Origin: OFTM382 sp964352615
GTDB lineage: Bacteria > Planctomycetota > Phycisphaerae > Phycisphaerales > UBA1924
NCBI GenBank assembly: GCA_964352615.1
Contig: CAYGSG010000082.1
Location: 1-12,907 of the forward strand
Length of the DNA: 12,907 nucleotides
Direction of reading: 5' to 3'
The notes beneath the pieces were generated by a model, which saw nothing but the letters and a program-made list of their open reading frames with translations, had not been told where the DNA came from and searched no databases. Below, piece by piece: positions 1 to 6,271 of the stretch; position 1 is the first letter of the stretch, and each line of letters begins with the position of its first letter. The position numbers and the translations under genes are program-made.

Positions 1-7
1 ACCCGCC

Positions 8-760
8 CTAGGCGTTCGTCAGGGGGCACAGCCCAGCCCGGATCGCGATCCGGGCGAGTTCGACCCGGTTGGAGGCCGCGAGCTTGTTGCCCAGCGCCAC
101 CCTGTGCCACTCGACGGTCTTGACGCTGCGGTGCAGGGCCTTGGCGATGTCCGCGGTCGAGAGCCCCATGCCGATGTGCGTCAGCACTTCCATCTCGCGC
201 TTGGTGAGGGCTTCGAGCGGGCCGAGGTCGTCGTGGACCGCTCGCACCAGCTCATGCCCGTCGCCCTGCACGTTCTGCGATGACTCTGTGGGGCTGGCAT
301 CGGCCGATACTAACAGAACCCGTCCGATGCCCTCGCCTCGCGCGCTGAGCGGGCGGAAGCTGTCATGGGCGAGCCGGCCCTTGACGAGTCCGATAAGCGT
401 GATGCTGGCGGAGGTGCTGAGTGTTCGGCGGAGAATCCGCAGCCGCTCCTCGGCCAGCGGTGACGGATACACGTCCTTCAGCGCCAGTGGGGCACCCTGC
501 TCGGGAACGAGCAGTTGCTCGTTAAAGGCCTCGTTGGAGTGTTCGATGGCGCCGGATTGGTCCACGACCGCGACTCGGCACGAGCTGTCGCGCATGAGCG
601 CGGTCCAGAGGACCGAATCGTCGGCAGGATTGCGGCTCGGCGGGATGGAGGGGATGTGCTCGTCCATGGCGTGGTGCTCGTTCCTGCCGGCGCTGACCCC
701 GATGCCTCGGGCTCGGCCCGGGACGGGGAGGGCGACGTGGGTGCCGTTCTGTGGCTGCAT
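8..760 (-). CDS. LuxR-family transcriptional regulator with PAS-like N-terminal domain
   Basis: Predicted DNA-binding response protein of about 250 residues. The C-terminal ~65 residues form a LuxR/FixJ helix-turn-helix: LTKREMEVLTHIGMGLSTAD, then IAKALHRSVKTVEWHR. It starts with the usual 'LT.RE.EVL' and contains the 'S.KTVE.HR' recognition helix. The preceding half (VAVVDQSGAIEHSNEAFNEQ) looks like the start of a PAS fold, so it may sense a ligand or redox state; there is no phospho-acceptor receiver domain, so this is not a classical response regulator. I chose ATG at 760 because GGGAGAGA lies about 6 nt upstream. ATG at 796 (262 aa) and ATG at 667 (219 aa) are in frame but have weaker ribosome sites. 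The gene stands alone here, with its stop at 8-10 beside the window edge, so its target is unknown. The family call is firm; the sensory role is inferred. Confidence 0.85.
   Translation of the reverse strand: MQPQNGTHVALPVPGRARGIGVSAGRNEHHAMDEHIPSIPPSRNPADDSVLWTALMRDSSCRVAVVDQSGAIEHSNEAFNEQLLVPEQGAPLALKDVYPSPLAEERLRILRRTLSTSASITLIGLVKGRLAHDSFRPLSARGEGIGRVLLVSADASPTESSQNVQGDGHELVRAVHDDLGPLEALTKREMEVLTHIGMGLSTADIAKALHRSVKTVEWHRVALGNKLAASNRVELARIAIRAGLCPLTNA
36..55. repeat. Perfect 20-bp palindrome inside the LuxR-type gene
   Basis: GCCCGGATCGCGATCCGGGC is its own reverse complement. It lies within the codons for ARIAIRA near the C-terminus of the regulator. The left 13 bases recur at 8191-8203 in the gap between thrS and the 608-aa gene. 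It could be a self-binding site or chance in GC-rich sequence. Confidence 0.5.
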
Positions 761-1084
761 GGCGGTCTCTCCCAAGCTGCTGCGCGGACCCGTCATTGGG
801 TACCCCCGCGAATAATTATGCAGGCTTACCGGACGAACCGAGAGCCTGGCGACCCCTCATATGGAGGGACGCACCAACACCCGCGCAAACCGTGGGCGCG
901 GGGGGCCAAGACTTTGTAGTTTTTTTGATCGCGCTCCGATTCGCCCGAAAGGGGCTCGGCACCCAGCGACCGTTGCTCTCACTGCCAACCAGTGCGCAGA
1001 TGCGATCTGCACCGGGCCATGCTTCCACCGGTTTTTTGTGGAACCGTCTGCCCGGCCCCCGGGCGCAACCGCTGACCTGGCTGC
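761..1084. other. Intergenic region between divergent genes, no convincing gene
   Basis: Gap of about 320 bp between the divergent LuxR-type and LOG genes. Short open frames exist on both strands, but none shows a credible protein or ribosome site. It contains an AT-rich patch (811-820, aataattatg) that could hold the -10 of the minus-strand regulator gene (CATAAT on that strand, no good -35 seen), a T-run at 919-925, and a perfect 6-bp hairpin GCAGAT-GCG-ATCTGC at 996-1010. I see no tRNA or repeat family member here. Confidence 0.5.
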
Positions 1085-1936
1085 GTGATAGCCTGCCGGG
1101 CGACTCTTGGCCGCCACCAGCTCCCATGGAACGGACTCAATTTGCTTGACACCGACCCCAACCGATCCGACCGCCAGCCCGCTGCTCAATCTGGCACCCC
1201 GCGTGACCACCTGCCCAAACCCGTGGAAATCACGGGCCACGACTCCCAGTTTCTCACCGGCCCCCGCGCCCGGCTCGAAGAACTCGCCCGGGTGCTGCGG
1301 ATCTCGACCGAGTTCATCCGCGGCTTTCGGGCGCTGCACTTTGTCGGGCCGTGCGTGACCGTCTTTGGTTCCGCCCGGTTTCCAGAAGACCACCGGTACT
1401 ACCAGCTCGCCCGCGATACGGGCAGAGCCCTCGCCGAGGCCAAGCTCACGGTCATGACCGGCGGCGGGCCGGGCGTAATGGAGGCCGCCAACCGCGGCGC
1501 CAAAGAGGGCGGCGGCAAAAGCATCGGCTGCAACATCGAGCTGCCCCATGAGCAGGAGCCCAACCCCTACCTCGATAAGTTCGTCGAGTTCAGGTACTTC
1601 TTTGTGCGCAAGGTCATGCTCGTGAAGTATTCCGCTGCGTTCGTTGTGTGCCCCGGCGGGTTCGGCACTCTGGACGAAGTGTTCGAGACCCTCACGCTCG
1701 TGCAGACCGGCAAGATCGGGCACTTCCCCATCGTGCTGATGGGCACCGAGTTCTGGACGCCGATGCTCGACTTCCTCCGCAACACGATGGTGGCCCAAGG
1801 CACGATCGGCGCGGACGATCTTGATCTGATCACGCTGACCGATGACCCGGCGGTCGCGGTCGCCGCTGCGGCCCGCGCGGTCGCCGGCAAGCCGCCGGTG
1901 CCCAAGCCCAATCCGCTGCTTGCCGAGAGCAAGTGA
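1085..1936 (+). CDS. LOG family protein (TIGR00730-type, lysine-decarboxylase-like Rossmann fold)
   Basis: Cytoplasmic protein with the LOG fold; characterised relatives hydrolyse nucleoside 5'-monophosphates (cytokinin riboside monophosphate phosphoribohydrolase or related AMP/purine nucleotide hydrolysis). Diagnostic motifs are visible: VFGSARFP near residue 94, GGGPGVMEAANRG (about 126-138) and PGGFGTLDE (190-198). The last contains the family's catalytic Glu, and an Arg-Lys at 175-176 (FVRKVML) matches the conserved active-site Arg. The region FLTGPRARLEELARVLRIST before the fold is typical of the longer members. The start is uncertain: GTG 1085 gives 283 aa, TTG 1142 gives 264, GTG 1223 gives 237, and none has a clear Shine-Dalgarno, so I report the longest. 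It is monocistronic and its 3' end faces the zinc-ribbon gene across two palindromic repeats. The actual substrate cannot be told from sequence. Confidence 0.87.
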   Translation: MIACRATLGRHQLPWNGLNLLDTDPNRSDRQPAAQSGTPRDHLPKPVEITGHDSQFLTGPRARLEELARVLRISTEFIRGFRALHFVGPCVTVFGSARFPEDHRYYQLARDTGRALAEAKLTVMTGGGPGVMEAANRGAKEGGGKSIGCNIELPHEQEPNPYLDKFVEFRYFFVRKVMLVKYSAAFVVCPGGFGTLDEVFETLTLVQTGKIGHFPIVLMGTEFWTPMLDFLRNTMVAQGTIGADDLDLITLTDDPAVAVAAAARAVAGKPPVPKPNPLLAESK

Positions 1937-1954
1937 ATGCCGACGGGCAATCGG

Positions 1955-1978
1955 GGTGGCACAAGCGGCTCGCCTGTG
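1955..1978 (+). repeat. Palindromic intergenic element, copy A (24 nt)
   Basis: GGTGGCACAAGCG-GCT-CGCCTGTG: the arms CACAAGCG and CGCCTGTG pair with one A:C mismatch around a 3-nt loop. It lies 19 nt after the LOG stop. Copy B starts 39 nt further on, and a third 24-nt copy lies on the other strand at 4566-4589. It may form a transcript-end hairpin. Confidence 0.75.
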
Positions 1979-1993
1979 ACTTGAGCTCCTCTC

Positions 1994-2017
1994 GGTGGCA
2001 CAGGCGTCCCGCCTGTG
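1994..2017 (+). repeat. Palindromic intergenic element, copy B (24 nt)
   Basis: GGTGGCACAGGCG-TCC-CGCCTGTG: a perfect 8-bp stem with a 3-nt loop and the same GGTGG leader as copy A. It sits between the convergent LOG and zinc-ribbon genes, 48 nt from the zinc-ribbon stop codon. It is not followed by a T-run on either strand, so it is not a textbook intrinsic terminator. Confidence 0.8.
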
Positions 2018-2064
2018 GTTCTCATGCTCCCTCGCCCGCGCCCCGCGCTGACGCTTGGGGCTCT

Positions 2065-2736
2065 CTATCGCGCCGATGGCTCGCCGCACTCGGGGCAGGT
2101 CGCGAGTTCTTGCACGTCGTAGCCGCAGTGCGCGCACAGGCCTTTGCGTCTGCGGATGAACGCACGCACCCGGCCCGGCGCTACAAGCAGCACGCCCCAG
2201 ATCGCAGCATGAACGGGGACGTTCGCGAGTAGGCCGGGCCAGTTGGGGCGGAGAGGGATGATGTAGCGTTCCTGTTTATCGAGAATGAGTCCGCGTCGAA
2301 TACCGCGCACCGGGGCCCAGTCATAGTGCCACGACATGGAAGGAATAGGCCAACCAGAGAAGGTACGCCAATCGGAAGGAGCATCAGGCCCGTTGTCTAA
2401 TGTGATCCACCACGGTGCCCTTGGAATGTCTCTGTAGGCCTCGTGCGGATCGAACTCAGGTACGGGATAGACCGCCGGGTTCGAGAGATAGGAGCCAGGC
2501 TTAGTCCACATCGCCGTTAGTCCGAGCATTGATTCATACATGTCCCAACGGCGAGGCACGCCATTCTCGTTGTAGGACTTCACCTCGTACTCGCGGGTCA
2601 GGAGCGGCGATTGTAATCGTGATGTCCATTTTGTTGCTCCCCCCAACACCATCCCCACGAACGCGCTTGACACCAGTCCGAGCAGCAGCAGGCCGATGGC
2701 GAGCCGAAGCGGGTGGTGCTTGTGGAAACGACCCAT
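2065..2736 (-). CDS. Membrane protein with C-terminal Cys4 zinc ribbon
   Basis: Hypothetical protein of 223 residues. An N-terminal hydrophobic helix (LAIGLLLLGLVSSAFVGMVL) is followed by about 140 polar, aromatic-rich residues that probably lie outside the membrane. A second hydrophobic stretch (NVPVHAAIWGVLLVAPG), a basic RRRK and a terminal zinc ribbon follow: C-AH-C-GYDVQELAT-C-PE-C (CxxC, nine residues, CxxC). By the positive-inside rule the ribbon should be cytoplasmic. I chose ATG 2736 (MGRFHKHHP) because the helix follows directly; an in-frame upstream start at 2796 would overlap the preceding gene. A weak GAGG lies 12 nt upstream. The gene follows the PnuC-like gene by 14 nt, so the two are probably cotranscribed. 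Function unknown; related architectures occur twice more in this window. Confidence 0.75.
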   Translation of the reverse strand: MGRFHKHHPLRLAIGLLLLGLVSSAFVGMVLGGATKWTSRLQSPLLTREYEVKSYNENGVPRRWDMYESMLGLTAMWTKPGSYLSNPAVYPVPEFDPHEAYRDIPRAPWWITLDNGPDAPSDWRTFSGWPIPSMSWHYDWAPVRGIRRGLILDKQERYIIPLRPNWPGLLANVPVHAAIWGVLLVAPGRVRAFIRRRKGLCAHCGYDVQELATCPECGEPSAR

Positions 2737-2750
2737 GGCACCAGCGTACC

Positions 2751-3026
2751 TCAACTCGGCGGCATCTCGGCCTCCGCGTGCGATTCCTTCCACCACCGCA
2801 CCAAGCCCCGGATGTTGAGCGCCCCGAAGATAATGTTGGCCAGAATCCCCGCGACACTCGCCGCCATGAAGTTGAACGCGATGAAGCTGATGTTGGCGCC
2901 GATGCCCCAGACCCAGCCCGAGCGTTGCTTGTTGCCGAGCTTGTACGCGGAGGTCGCGGTGCAGACCATGGCGATCCAGTCCACGCCGTAGTAGCCAAAG
3001 AGCCAGTCGGTCGGGTTGGTTGCCAT
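2751..3026 (-). CDS. Small PnuC-like integral membrane protein
   Basis: Protein of 91 residues with about three predicted membrane helices (roughly 13-30, 36-55 and 57-75). The pattern YKLGNKQRSGWVWGIGAN, then ASVAGILANIIFGALNIRG and LVRWW, resembles parts of PnuC nicotinamide-riboside transporters and of short PnuC-like proteins; full PnuC is over 200 residues with about seven helices. If it transports anything it would need to oligomerise; the substrate is not known. Start ATG 3026 is supported by AAGGA 7 nt upstream, and a longer in-frame extension to 3293 would run through the divergent apt gene and is rejected. It heads a two-gene minus-strand unit with the zinc-ribbon gene, divergent from apt across about 120 bp. 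The family call is moderate, from motif resemblance only. Confidence 0.7.
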   Translation of the reverse strand: MATNPTDWLFGYYGVDWIAMVCTATSAYKLGNKQRSGWVWGIGANISFIAFNFMAASVAGILANIIFGALNIRGLVRWWKESHAEAEMPPS

Positions 3027-3079
3027 GGTTGGTCCTTGTAAGAGGTTGAGATCGGCGGTGGGCAGCCGGGCCGCGTGCT

Positions 3080-3087
3080 CTACACTG
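3080..3087 (+). promoter_or_regulatory. Candidate -10 region for apt
   Basis: CTACACTG contains TACACT, which matches four of six positions of TATAAT, 61 nt before the apt ATG in the divergent intergenic gap. No convincing -35 is seen at the right distance. A near-identical CTAAACTG precedes the zinc-ribbon gene at 10429, which is the main reason to list it. Confidence 0.25.
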
Positions 3088-3147
3088 CGGGCCGAGTCAT
3101 GGCCCCCATCTCCCCGAGCGCAGCTTCGAGCTGCTCTGGAGCGTGTT

Positions 3148-3672
3148 ATGCCCGAATCGCTGCGACGGCTGATCCTTGATGTGCCCGACTTTCCAAAGCC
3201 GGGCGTGGTGTACAAGGACTTTACGCCGCTCTTGGGCGATCCATCAGCGCTGGCGCTGGCGGTCGAGCTGATGGCCAACCCGTACCGGGGCATGGGGGTG
3301 CGCTACGTGGTGGGCGCGGAGTCGCGCGGGTTCATCTTCGGCACGGCGATCGCTCAGGCGCTCAGCGCCGGGTTCGTGCCGATCCGTAAGCCCGGCAAGC
3401 TGCCCCGGGAAGTACACGCCGAGGAGTACGACCTTGAATACGGCAGCGACCGCGTCGAACTGCACGCCGATGCGCTCGCTCCCGGCTCGAATGTGCTGCT
3501 GGTGGACGACCTGCTCGCGACGGGCGGCACGCTCGGTGCGTGCGGCAGGCTGGTCGAGCGGTGCGGCGGGCACTTGATCGGTGTGACGGTGCTGATCGAG
3601 CTGGACTTTCTGAAGGGCCGGGACAAGCTTGCGCACCTGGGCGATATTCACTCTGTGGTGCGGTACGCATGA
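3148..3672 (+). CDS. apt: Adenine phosphoribosyltransferase
   Basis: Purine salvage enzyme making AMP from adenine and PRPP in the cytoplasm. The 174-residue length is normal for the family. It opens with LRRLILDVPDFPKPGVVYKD and FTPLLGD, typical of APRT N-termini. The substrate-side motif GAESRGFIFG follows, then RKPGKLP, and the PRPP-binding loop VLLVDDLLATGGTL lies near residues 115-128 with both Asp residues and the TGG intact. Start ATG 3148 is chosen because GGAG lies 6 nt upstream and because upstream in-frame sequence would cross the divergent PnuC-like gene start. The secreted hydrolase gene begins 18 nt after its stop, so they likely share a transcript, although no metabolic link is evident. 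Confidence 0.95.
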   Translation: MPESLRRLILDVPDFPKPGVVYKDFTPLLGDPSALALAVELMANPYRGMGVRYVVGAESRGFIFGTAIAQALSAGFVPIRKPGKLPREVHAEEYDLEYGSDRVELHADALAPGSNVLLVDDLLATGGTLGACGRLVERCGGHLIGVTVLIELDFLKGRDKLAHLGDIHSVVRYA

Positions 3673-3690
3673 CCCCGCGAGGAGCGAGCG

Positions 3691-4503
3691 ATGATGAACA
3701 GATTGTTGGTATTGGTTGCGGTGGTGATGGCGTTGGCGCCGTTCGCGTGCGCACAGCCCGATTCAGAATCGGTGATCGCGCCGGGGGTTGAGTTGCTGAC
3801 GATCGAGGTTGATGGCCGGTCGTACCCGTACGCGGTGTACCGCTCGCCTCATCTCAAGACCAATGAGCCCGTGCCGATGGTTGTGTTCCTGCACGGCTAC
3901 GGCGAGTGCGGGACCGACGGCACCAAGCAGCTCGCGGTGGGGCTCATGCCCGCGATCATGCTGAACAACGAACGCTGGCCCGCGGTGGTGCTGATGCCGC
4001 AGAAGCCGGACGGAGAGAGCCAGTGGGAGGACCACGCGGCGGCGGTGCTCGCGATGATGGACGCCGCGGTGCGCACGCACAACGTGGACCCAGGGCGCGT
4101 CGCGCTAACGGGTCTGAGCCAGGGCGGGCACGGCTCGTTCGTGATCGGGGCTCGGTACGCCGAGCGGTTCTGCGCGGTGGCGCCGGTGTGCGGGTATGTG
4201 GGCTGGCACGAGTACGAGCTCGACCAAGCACGCTGGCCGCCAAACTGGGTGACCGATTCGGAGGACCCGCAGGTGCAGGAGATCGCAGTGGGTCTTGCGG
4301 GGCTGCCTGTCTGGGCGTTTCACGGTGACAAGGACAATGTGGTGCCGATGAGCCAGACGCAGCTCGCGATGAACGCAATCAAGCAGGACAACGCCAATGC
4401 GAAGCTGACGGTGCTCGAAGGCGTTTGGCACGATGCGTGGGTCAAGGCGTACGCGATGCCCGAGCTTGCGACGTGGCTTTTGAAGGACCGTTCGGCGGAG
4501 TGA
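3691..4503 (+). CDS. Secreted alpha/beta hydrolase (esterase / PHB-depolymerase-like)
   Basis: Exported hydrolase of 270 residues. A signal peptide (NRLLVLVAVVMALAPFACA, likely signal peptidase I cut at ACA|Q) is followed by an alpha/beta-hydrolase core. An oxyanion/strand motif VVFLHGYGECGTDG lies around 64-77. The nucleophile Ser143 sits in GLSQG, the acid is probably Asp215 (HGDKDNVVP) and the His is His247 (VWHDAW), so the triad appears complete. The arrangement fits the esterase/prolyl-oligopeptidase-like group that includes feruloyl esterase and PHB depolymerase relatives; the substrate is not predictable. The start has GGAG 6 nt upstream; a second ATG follows directly. It lies downstream of apt and ends at a convergent junction with two hairpins. 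Confidence 0.85.
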   Translation: MMNRLLVLVAVVMALAPFACAQPDSESVIAPGVELLTIEVDGRSYPYAVYRSPHLKTNEPVPMVVFLHGYGECGTDGTKQLAVGLMPAIMLNNERWPAVVLMPQKPDGESQWEDHAAAVLAMMDAAVRTHNVDPGRVALTGLSQGGHGSFVIGARYAERFCAVAPVCGYVGWHEYELDQARWPPNWVTDSEDPQVQEIAVGLAGLPVWAFHGDKDNVVPMSQTQLAMNAIKQDNANAKLTVLEGVWHDAWVKAYAMPELATWLLKDRSAE

Positions 4504-4524
4504 GCGGGGGCAGTTTCCTGCTAG

Positions 4525-4544
4525 CCGAGGGCGCAAGCCCTCGG
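4525..4544. repeat. Perfect hairpin with GCAA loop at convergent junction
   Basis: CCGAGGGC-GCAA-GCCCTCGG: an 8-bp perfect stem with a GNRA-type loop on the plus strand, 22 nt after the hydrolase stop. The flanking TAG before it and the overall plan match a variant at 11971-11995. It probably marks or terminates transcripts at this convergent junction; there is no T-run. Confidence 0.75.
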
Positions 4545-4565
4545 AAGGGCAAGGCATCGCAAAGA

Positions 4566-4589
4566 CACAGGCTGCAAGCCTGTGCCACC
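4566..4589 (-). repeat. Palindromic intergenic element, copy C (24 nt)
   Basis: Read on the minus strand: GGTGGCACAGGCT-TGC-AGCCTGTG. It has the same 24-nt plan as the copies at 1955 and 1994: GGTGG leader, 8-bp stem, 3-nt loop. The innermost pair is T-A here and G-C in the other two, a compensating difference. It lies 13 nt beyond the stop codon of the minus-strand PH-domain gene. Confidence 0.8.
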
Positions 4590-4602
4590 AAAGAAAGCAA
4601 CC

Positions 4603-5232
4603 TCAGTTGACGTCCAGTTCGCGCACGCCGCGTGCCTTGCGGACTTTTTCGACATGCTCGCGGATGAGTTCGCGCACGCCGTCGGCCTGGGGCACGGAGT
4701 GGACCATCATCTCGGGCATGGTTGAATCGCTCGACAGCACGCGCACGGTGCCGAGCCCGACGATTCGCTGCACAAACGGGCGGAGCAGTTCGCTGTCCTT
4801 GATGCGGTAGAGCTCAACCTCTTCGAGGTGCTTGCTGAACACGCCGGTTTCGAGCTGCAGCCGCTGGCTGGTGAGCGTGTACCGCGTGCAGCGGACCGTG
4901 AGCCACTTCCAGATCGCGATCGGGATCGGGATGACAAGGACGCACGCAACGAACCACCAGAAGTTGACCCACTGGCTGGGCGTTCGGCTCCAGACCTCGC
5001 CCTCGGGGCCGCCGTAGCCAGCGGGCCCGGTGTCGCCCGTGGAGGTGCCGCTCATCGGGTCGTTCTCTCTATCGCTATCGGTTCGGCCGCCCGCGACCTC
5101 TACGGCGCGCGGCTCGATCCCGATCGCCTCGGCCATCGCCTTGGCTTCGGCACCGGTGGCAGCTTCGAACCGCTTGGTGGTGTGCTCGCCCGACTTGGTG
5201 TCCACGCCGTGGACGATGTAAACCTGGCCCAT
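4603..5232 (-). CDS. Bacterial PH-domain (bPH2/DUF304-type) membrane protein with N-terminal extension
   Basis: Protein of 209 residues in three parts. Residues 1-47 (YIVHGVDTKSGEHTTKRFEA, then ATGAEAKAMAEAIGI) form a compact alpha/beta-looking domain, loosely like the N-terminal repeat of type II secretion PulF proteins. A Gly/Ser/acidic linker runs to about 85. One membrane helix (FWWFVACVLVIPIPIAIWKW, 91-110) is followed by a bPH2 domain: YTLTSQRLQLETGVF, VELYRIKDSELLRPFVQR, GTVRVLSSD. Proteins with bPH2 domains sit at the membrane and their partners are mostly unknown. Start ATG 5232 is well supported by GGGGAGGT about 6 nt upstream. It is transcribed alone, after the terminator of the upstream PEP-CTERM gene, and ends next to palindromic copy C. 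Confidence 0.82.
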   Translation of the reverse strand: MGQVYIVHGVDTKSGEHTTKRFEAATGAEAKAMAEAIGIEPRAVEVAGGRTDSDRENDPMSGTSTGDTGPAGYGGPEGEVWSRTPSQWVNFWWFVACVLVIPIPIAIWKWLTVRCTRYTLTSQRLQLETGVFSKHLEEVELYRIKDSELLRPFVQRIVGLGTVRVLSSDSTMPEMMVHSVPQADGVRELIREHVEKVRKARGVRELDVN

Positions 5233-5375
5233 CGATCGACCTCCCCGCAGCGGGATGCTGTCCGCCGCGATGCGGTCAGGGTAGCGGCTGCACCCGTTGT
5301 TCGTGTTTAGCCAAGACTGCTTTCAGCGGGATAACTGAGACAAGTGTGACATGCGGGGCTTGTGAGGCGTGCGCG

Positions 5376-5411
5376 CAAAAACAACCGCCGGCGCGGAGAG
5401 CGCCAGCGGTT
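5376..5411 (-). terminator. Intrinsic terminator after the PEP-CTERM gene
   Basis: On the minus strand the arms AACCGCTGGCGC and GCGCCGGCGGTT form a 12-bp stem (one G:T pair) around TCTCC, followed directly by GTTTTT. This is a textbook rho-independent terminator about 40 nt beyond the stop at 5451, and the only one in the window with a proper T-run. It separates the PEP-CTERM gene from the PH-domain gene. Confidence 0.85.
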
Positions 5412-5450
5412 AGGGGTTGGAGAGAAACAGGTTCGCTCGGGCGATCGCTC

Positions 5451-6122
5451 TCAGCGGCGGCGCTTGATGGCCGCGATGCCGCCCAGGGCGAGCAGGGCCG
5501 CGCTGCCCGGTGCGGGCACCAGAGCGCCGACGAACAGCCAGTCCTGCGTGCCGGGGGAGTTGATGCCGTTGGGGTCGGTGGTCAGCCAGCCGCGGCCGAC
5601 CCAGCTCGAGTTGTCGCCGGCGATGCGGTGGCCATCGGGCGCGAAGATGAACGAGTTGTTGTCGTTGTCGGTGACGGTGAAGACGTCCTCGGGGTCGCCG
5701 CCTACGGGGGCGATGGAGCCCACGTTGAGCGCGTTGTTGGTGCCGAGCACGCGCCATCCGCCCGAGAAGGTCTCGACGTTGGCGAGGTAGCTGAAATCGA
5801 GGTTGTACATCTCGGGGTCCGCGAAGGCGTTGCCGCTCACTTCGCCGCCCTCGACCATGCCCTGGATGCGCATGGTGATGTCGCCGCCGTCCATGGTGTT
5901 GTCGGTAACGGTGAGCTGCACATCGACGAATGAGAAGACGACGGTGGTGCCGCCGCCCATCATGCCGTCGATCCGCAGGCCGTAGGAGGGGGGTGCCGCG
6001 TTCCCGTCGGGGTGGTTCGACAGGTCAAACACGCTGATGGTGGGGGTGGCGGCCGCGATACCCGCGAACGCACAAACGACTCCGGCCGCGCAAAGCGGCT
6101 TTATGCCCAGCTTGGAACTCAT
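5451..6122 (-). CDS. PEP-CTERM-type sorted exoprotein, function unknown
   Basis: Secreted protein of 223 residues. An N-terminal signal peptide (LCAAGVVCAFAGIAAATP) is followed by about 175 Asn/Asp/Gly-rich, beta-prone residues with no recognisable catalytic motif. The tail is VPAPGSAALLALGGIAAIKR plus two Arg: a Pro-Ala-Pro motif, a hydrophobic helix and a basic end. This matches the PEP-CTERM exosortase signal as used in Planctomycetota, where 'PAP' often replaces 'PEP'. The mature protein is therefore probably processed by an exosortase and delivered to the cell surface or matrix. No exosortase gene is in the window. The start (ATG 6122) has only a purine run (AGAGAGA) upstream. It appears monocistronic: a ~190-bp leader region with a hairpin upstream and a strong terminator downstream. 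Confidence 0.85.
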   Translation of the reverse strand: MSSKLGIKPLCAAGVVCAFAGIAAATPTISVFDLSNHPDGNAAPPSYGLRIDGMMGGGTTVVFSFVDVQLTVTDNTMDGGDITMRIQGMVEGGEVSGNAFADPEMYNLDFSYLANVETFSGGWRVLGTNNALNVGSIAPVGGDPEDVFTVTDNDNNSFIFAPDGHRIAGDNSSWVGRGWLTTDPNGINSPGTQDWLFVGALVPAPGSAALLALGGIAAIKRRR

Positions 6123-6150
6123 GTCTTGTCTCTCTTCTCGTATGACTCGG

Positions 6151-6173
6151 ACAGGCCTATACGCAAGGCCTGT
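6151..6173 (-). repeat. Inverted repeat in the 5' leader of the PEP-CTERM gene
   Basis: ACAGGCC (6151-6157) and GGCCTGT (6167-6173) are perfect 7-bp arms around a 9-nt loop, 28 nt upstream of the start codon. The right part (CGCAAGGCCTGTG) resembles the arms of the intergenic palindromes at 4566 and 1994, so this may be a diverged copy or a leader hairpin affecting translation. Confidence 0.4.
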
Positions 6174-6271
6174 GTCTCGCTCCGTGCTGAGGATAAACCG
6201 TTGTCAGACAAGATCAAGAGACAAATACAAGAAAAATCCCCAAAGACCTTGCAGGTGATTATTTTTGTATT

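Noticed and set aside
69..919. Plus-strand open frames opposite the LuxR-type gene
   Set aside because: Ser/Arg-rich shadow translations of a gene whose helix-turn-helix is unmistakable on the other strand.
861..1088. A 75-codon plus-strand frame in the 761-1084 gap
   Set aside because: No ribosome site, no domain, and a run of Phe/Arg/Pro codons typical of chance frames; too little to call a gene.
1146..1151. TTGACA, a perfect -35 hexamer near the LOG start
   Set aside because: No -10-like sequence 16-18 bp downstream (the region is GC-rich), and it would lie inside the probable coding sequence.
1955..2017. Classical rho-independent terminators at the GGTGGCAC palindromes
   Set aside because: None of the copies is followed by a T-run on either strand, so they are listed as repeats with a possible, unproven 3'-end role.
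857..2137. A 426-codon minus-strand open frame opposite the LOG gene
   Set aside because: Antisense to a well-supported LOG-family gene; composition is Arg/His/Gly-rich with no recognisable domain, and it spans the repeat-bearing junction.
2751..3293. A 180-aa version of the PnuC-like protein
   Set aside because: The upstream extension is antisense to the apt start and is Ser/Arg-rich; the internal ATG at 3026 has a good Shine-Dalgarno and begins the hydrophobic part.
3346..5448. Two GCGATCGC octamers (3346-3353, 5441-5448), the cyanobacterial HIP1 motif
   Set aside because: Two copies in 12.9 kb of GC-rich DNA is near the chance level, so not a marker or repeat family here.
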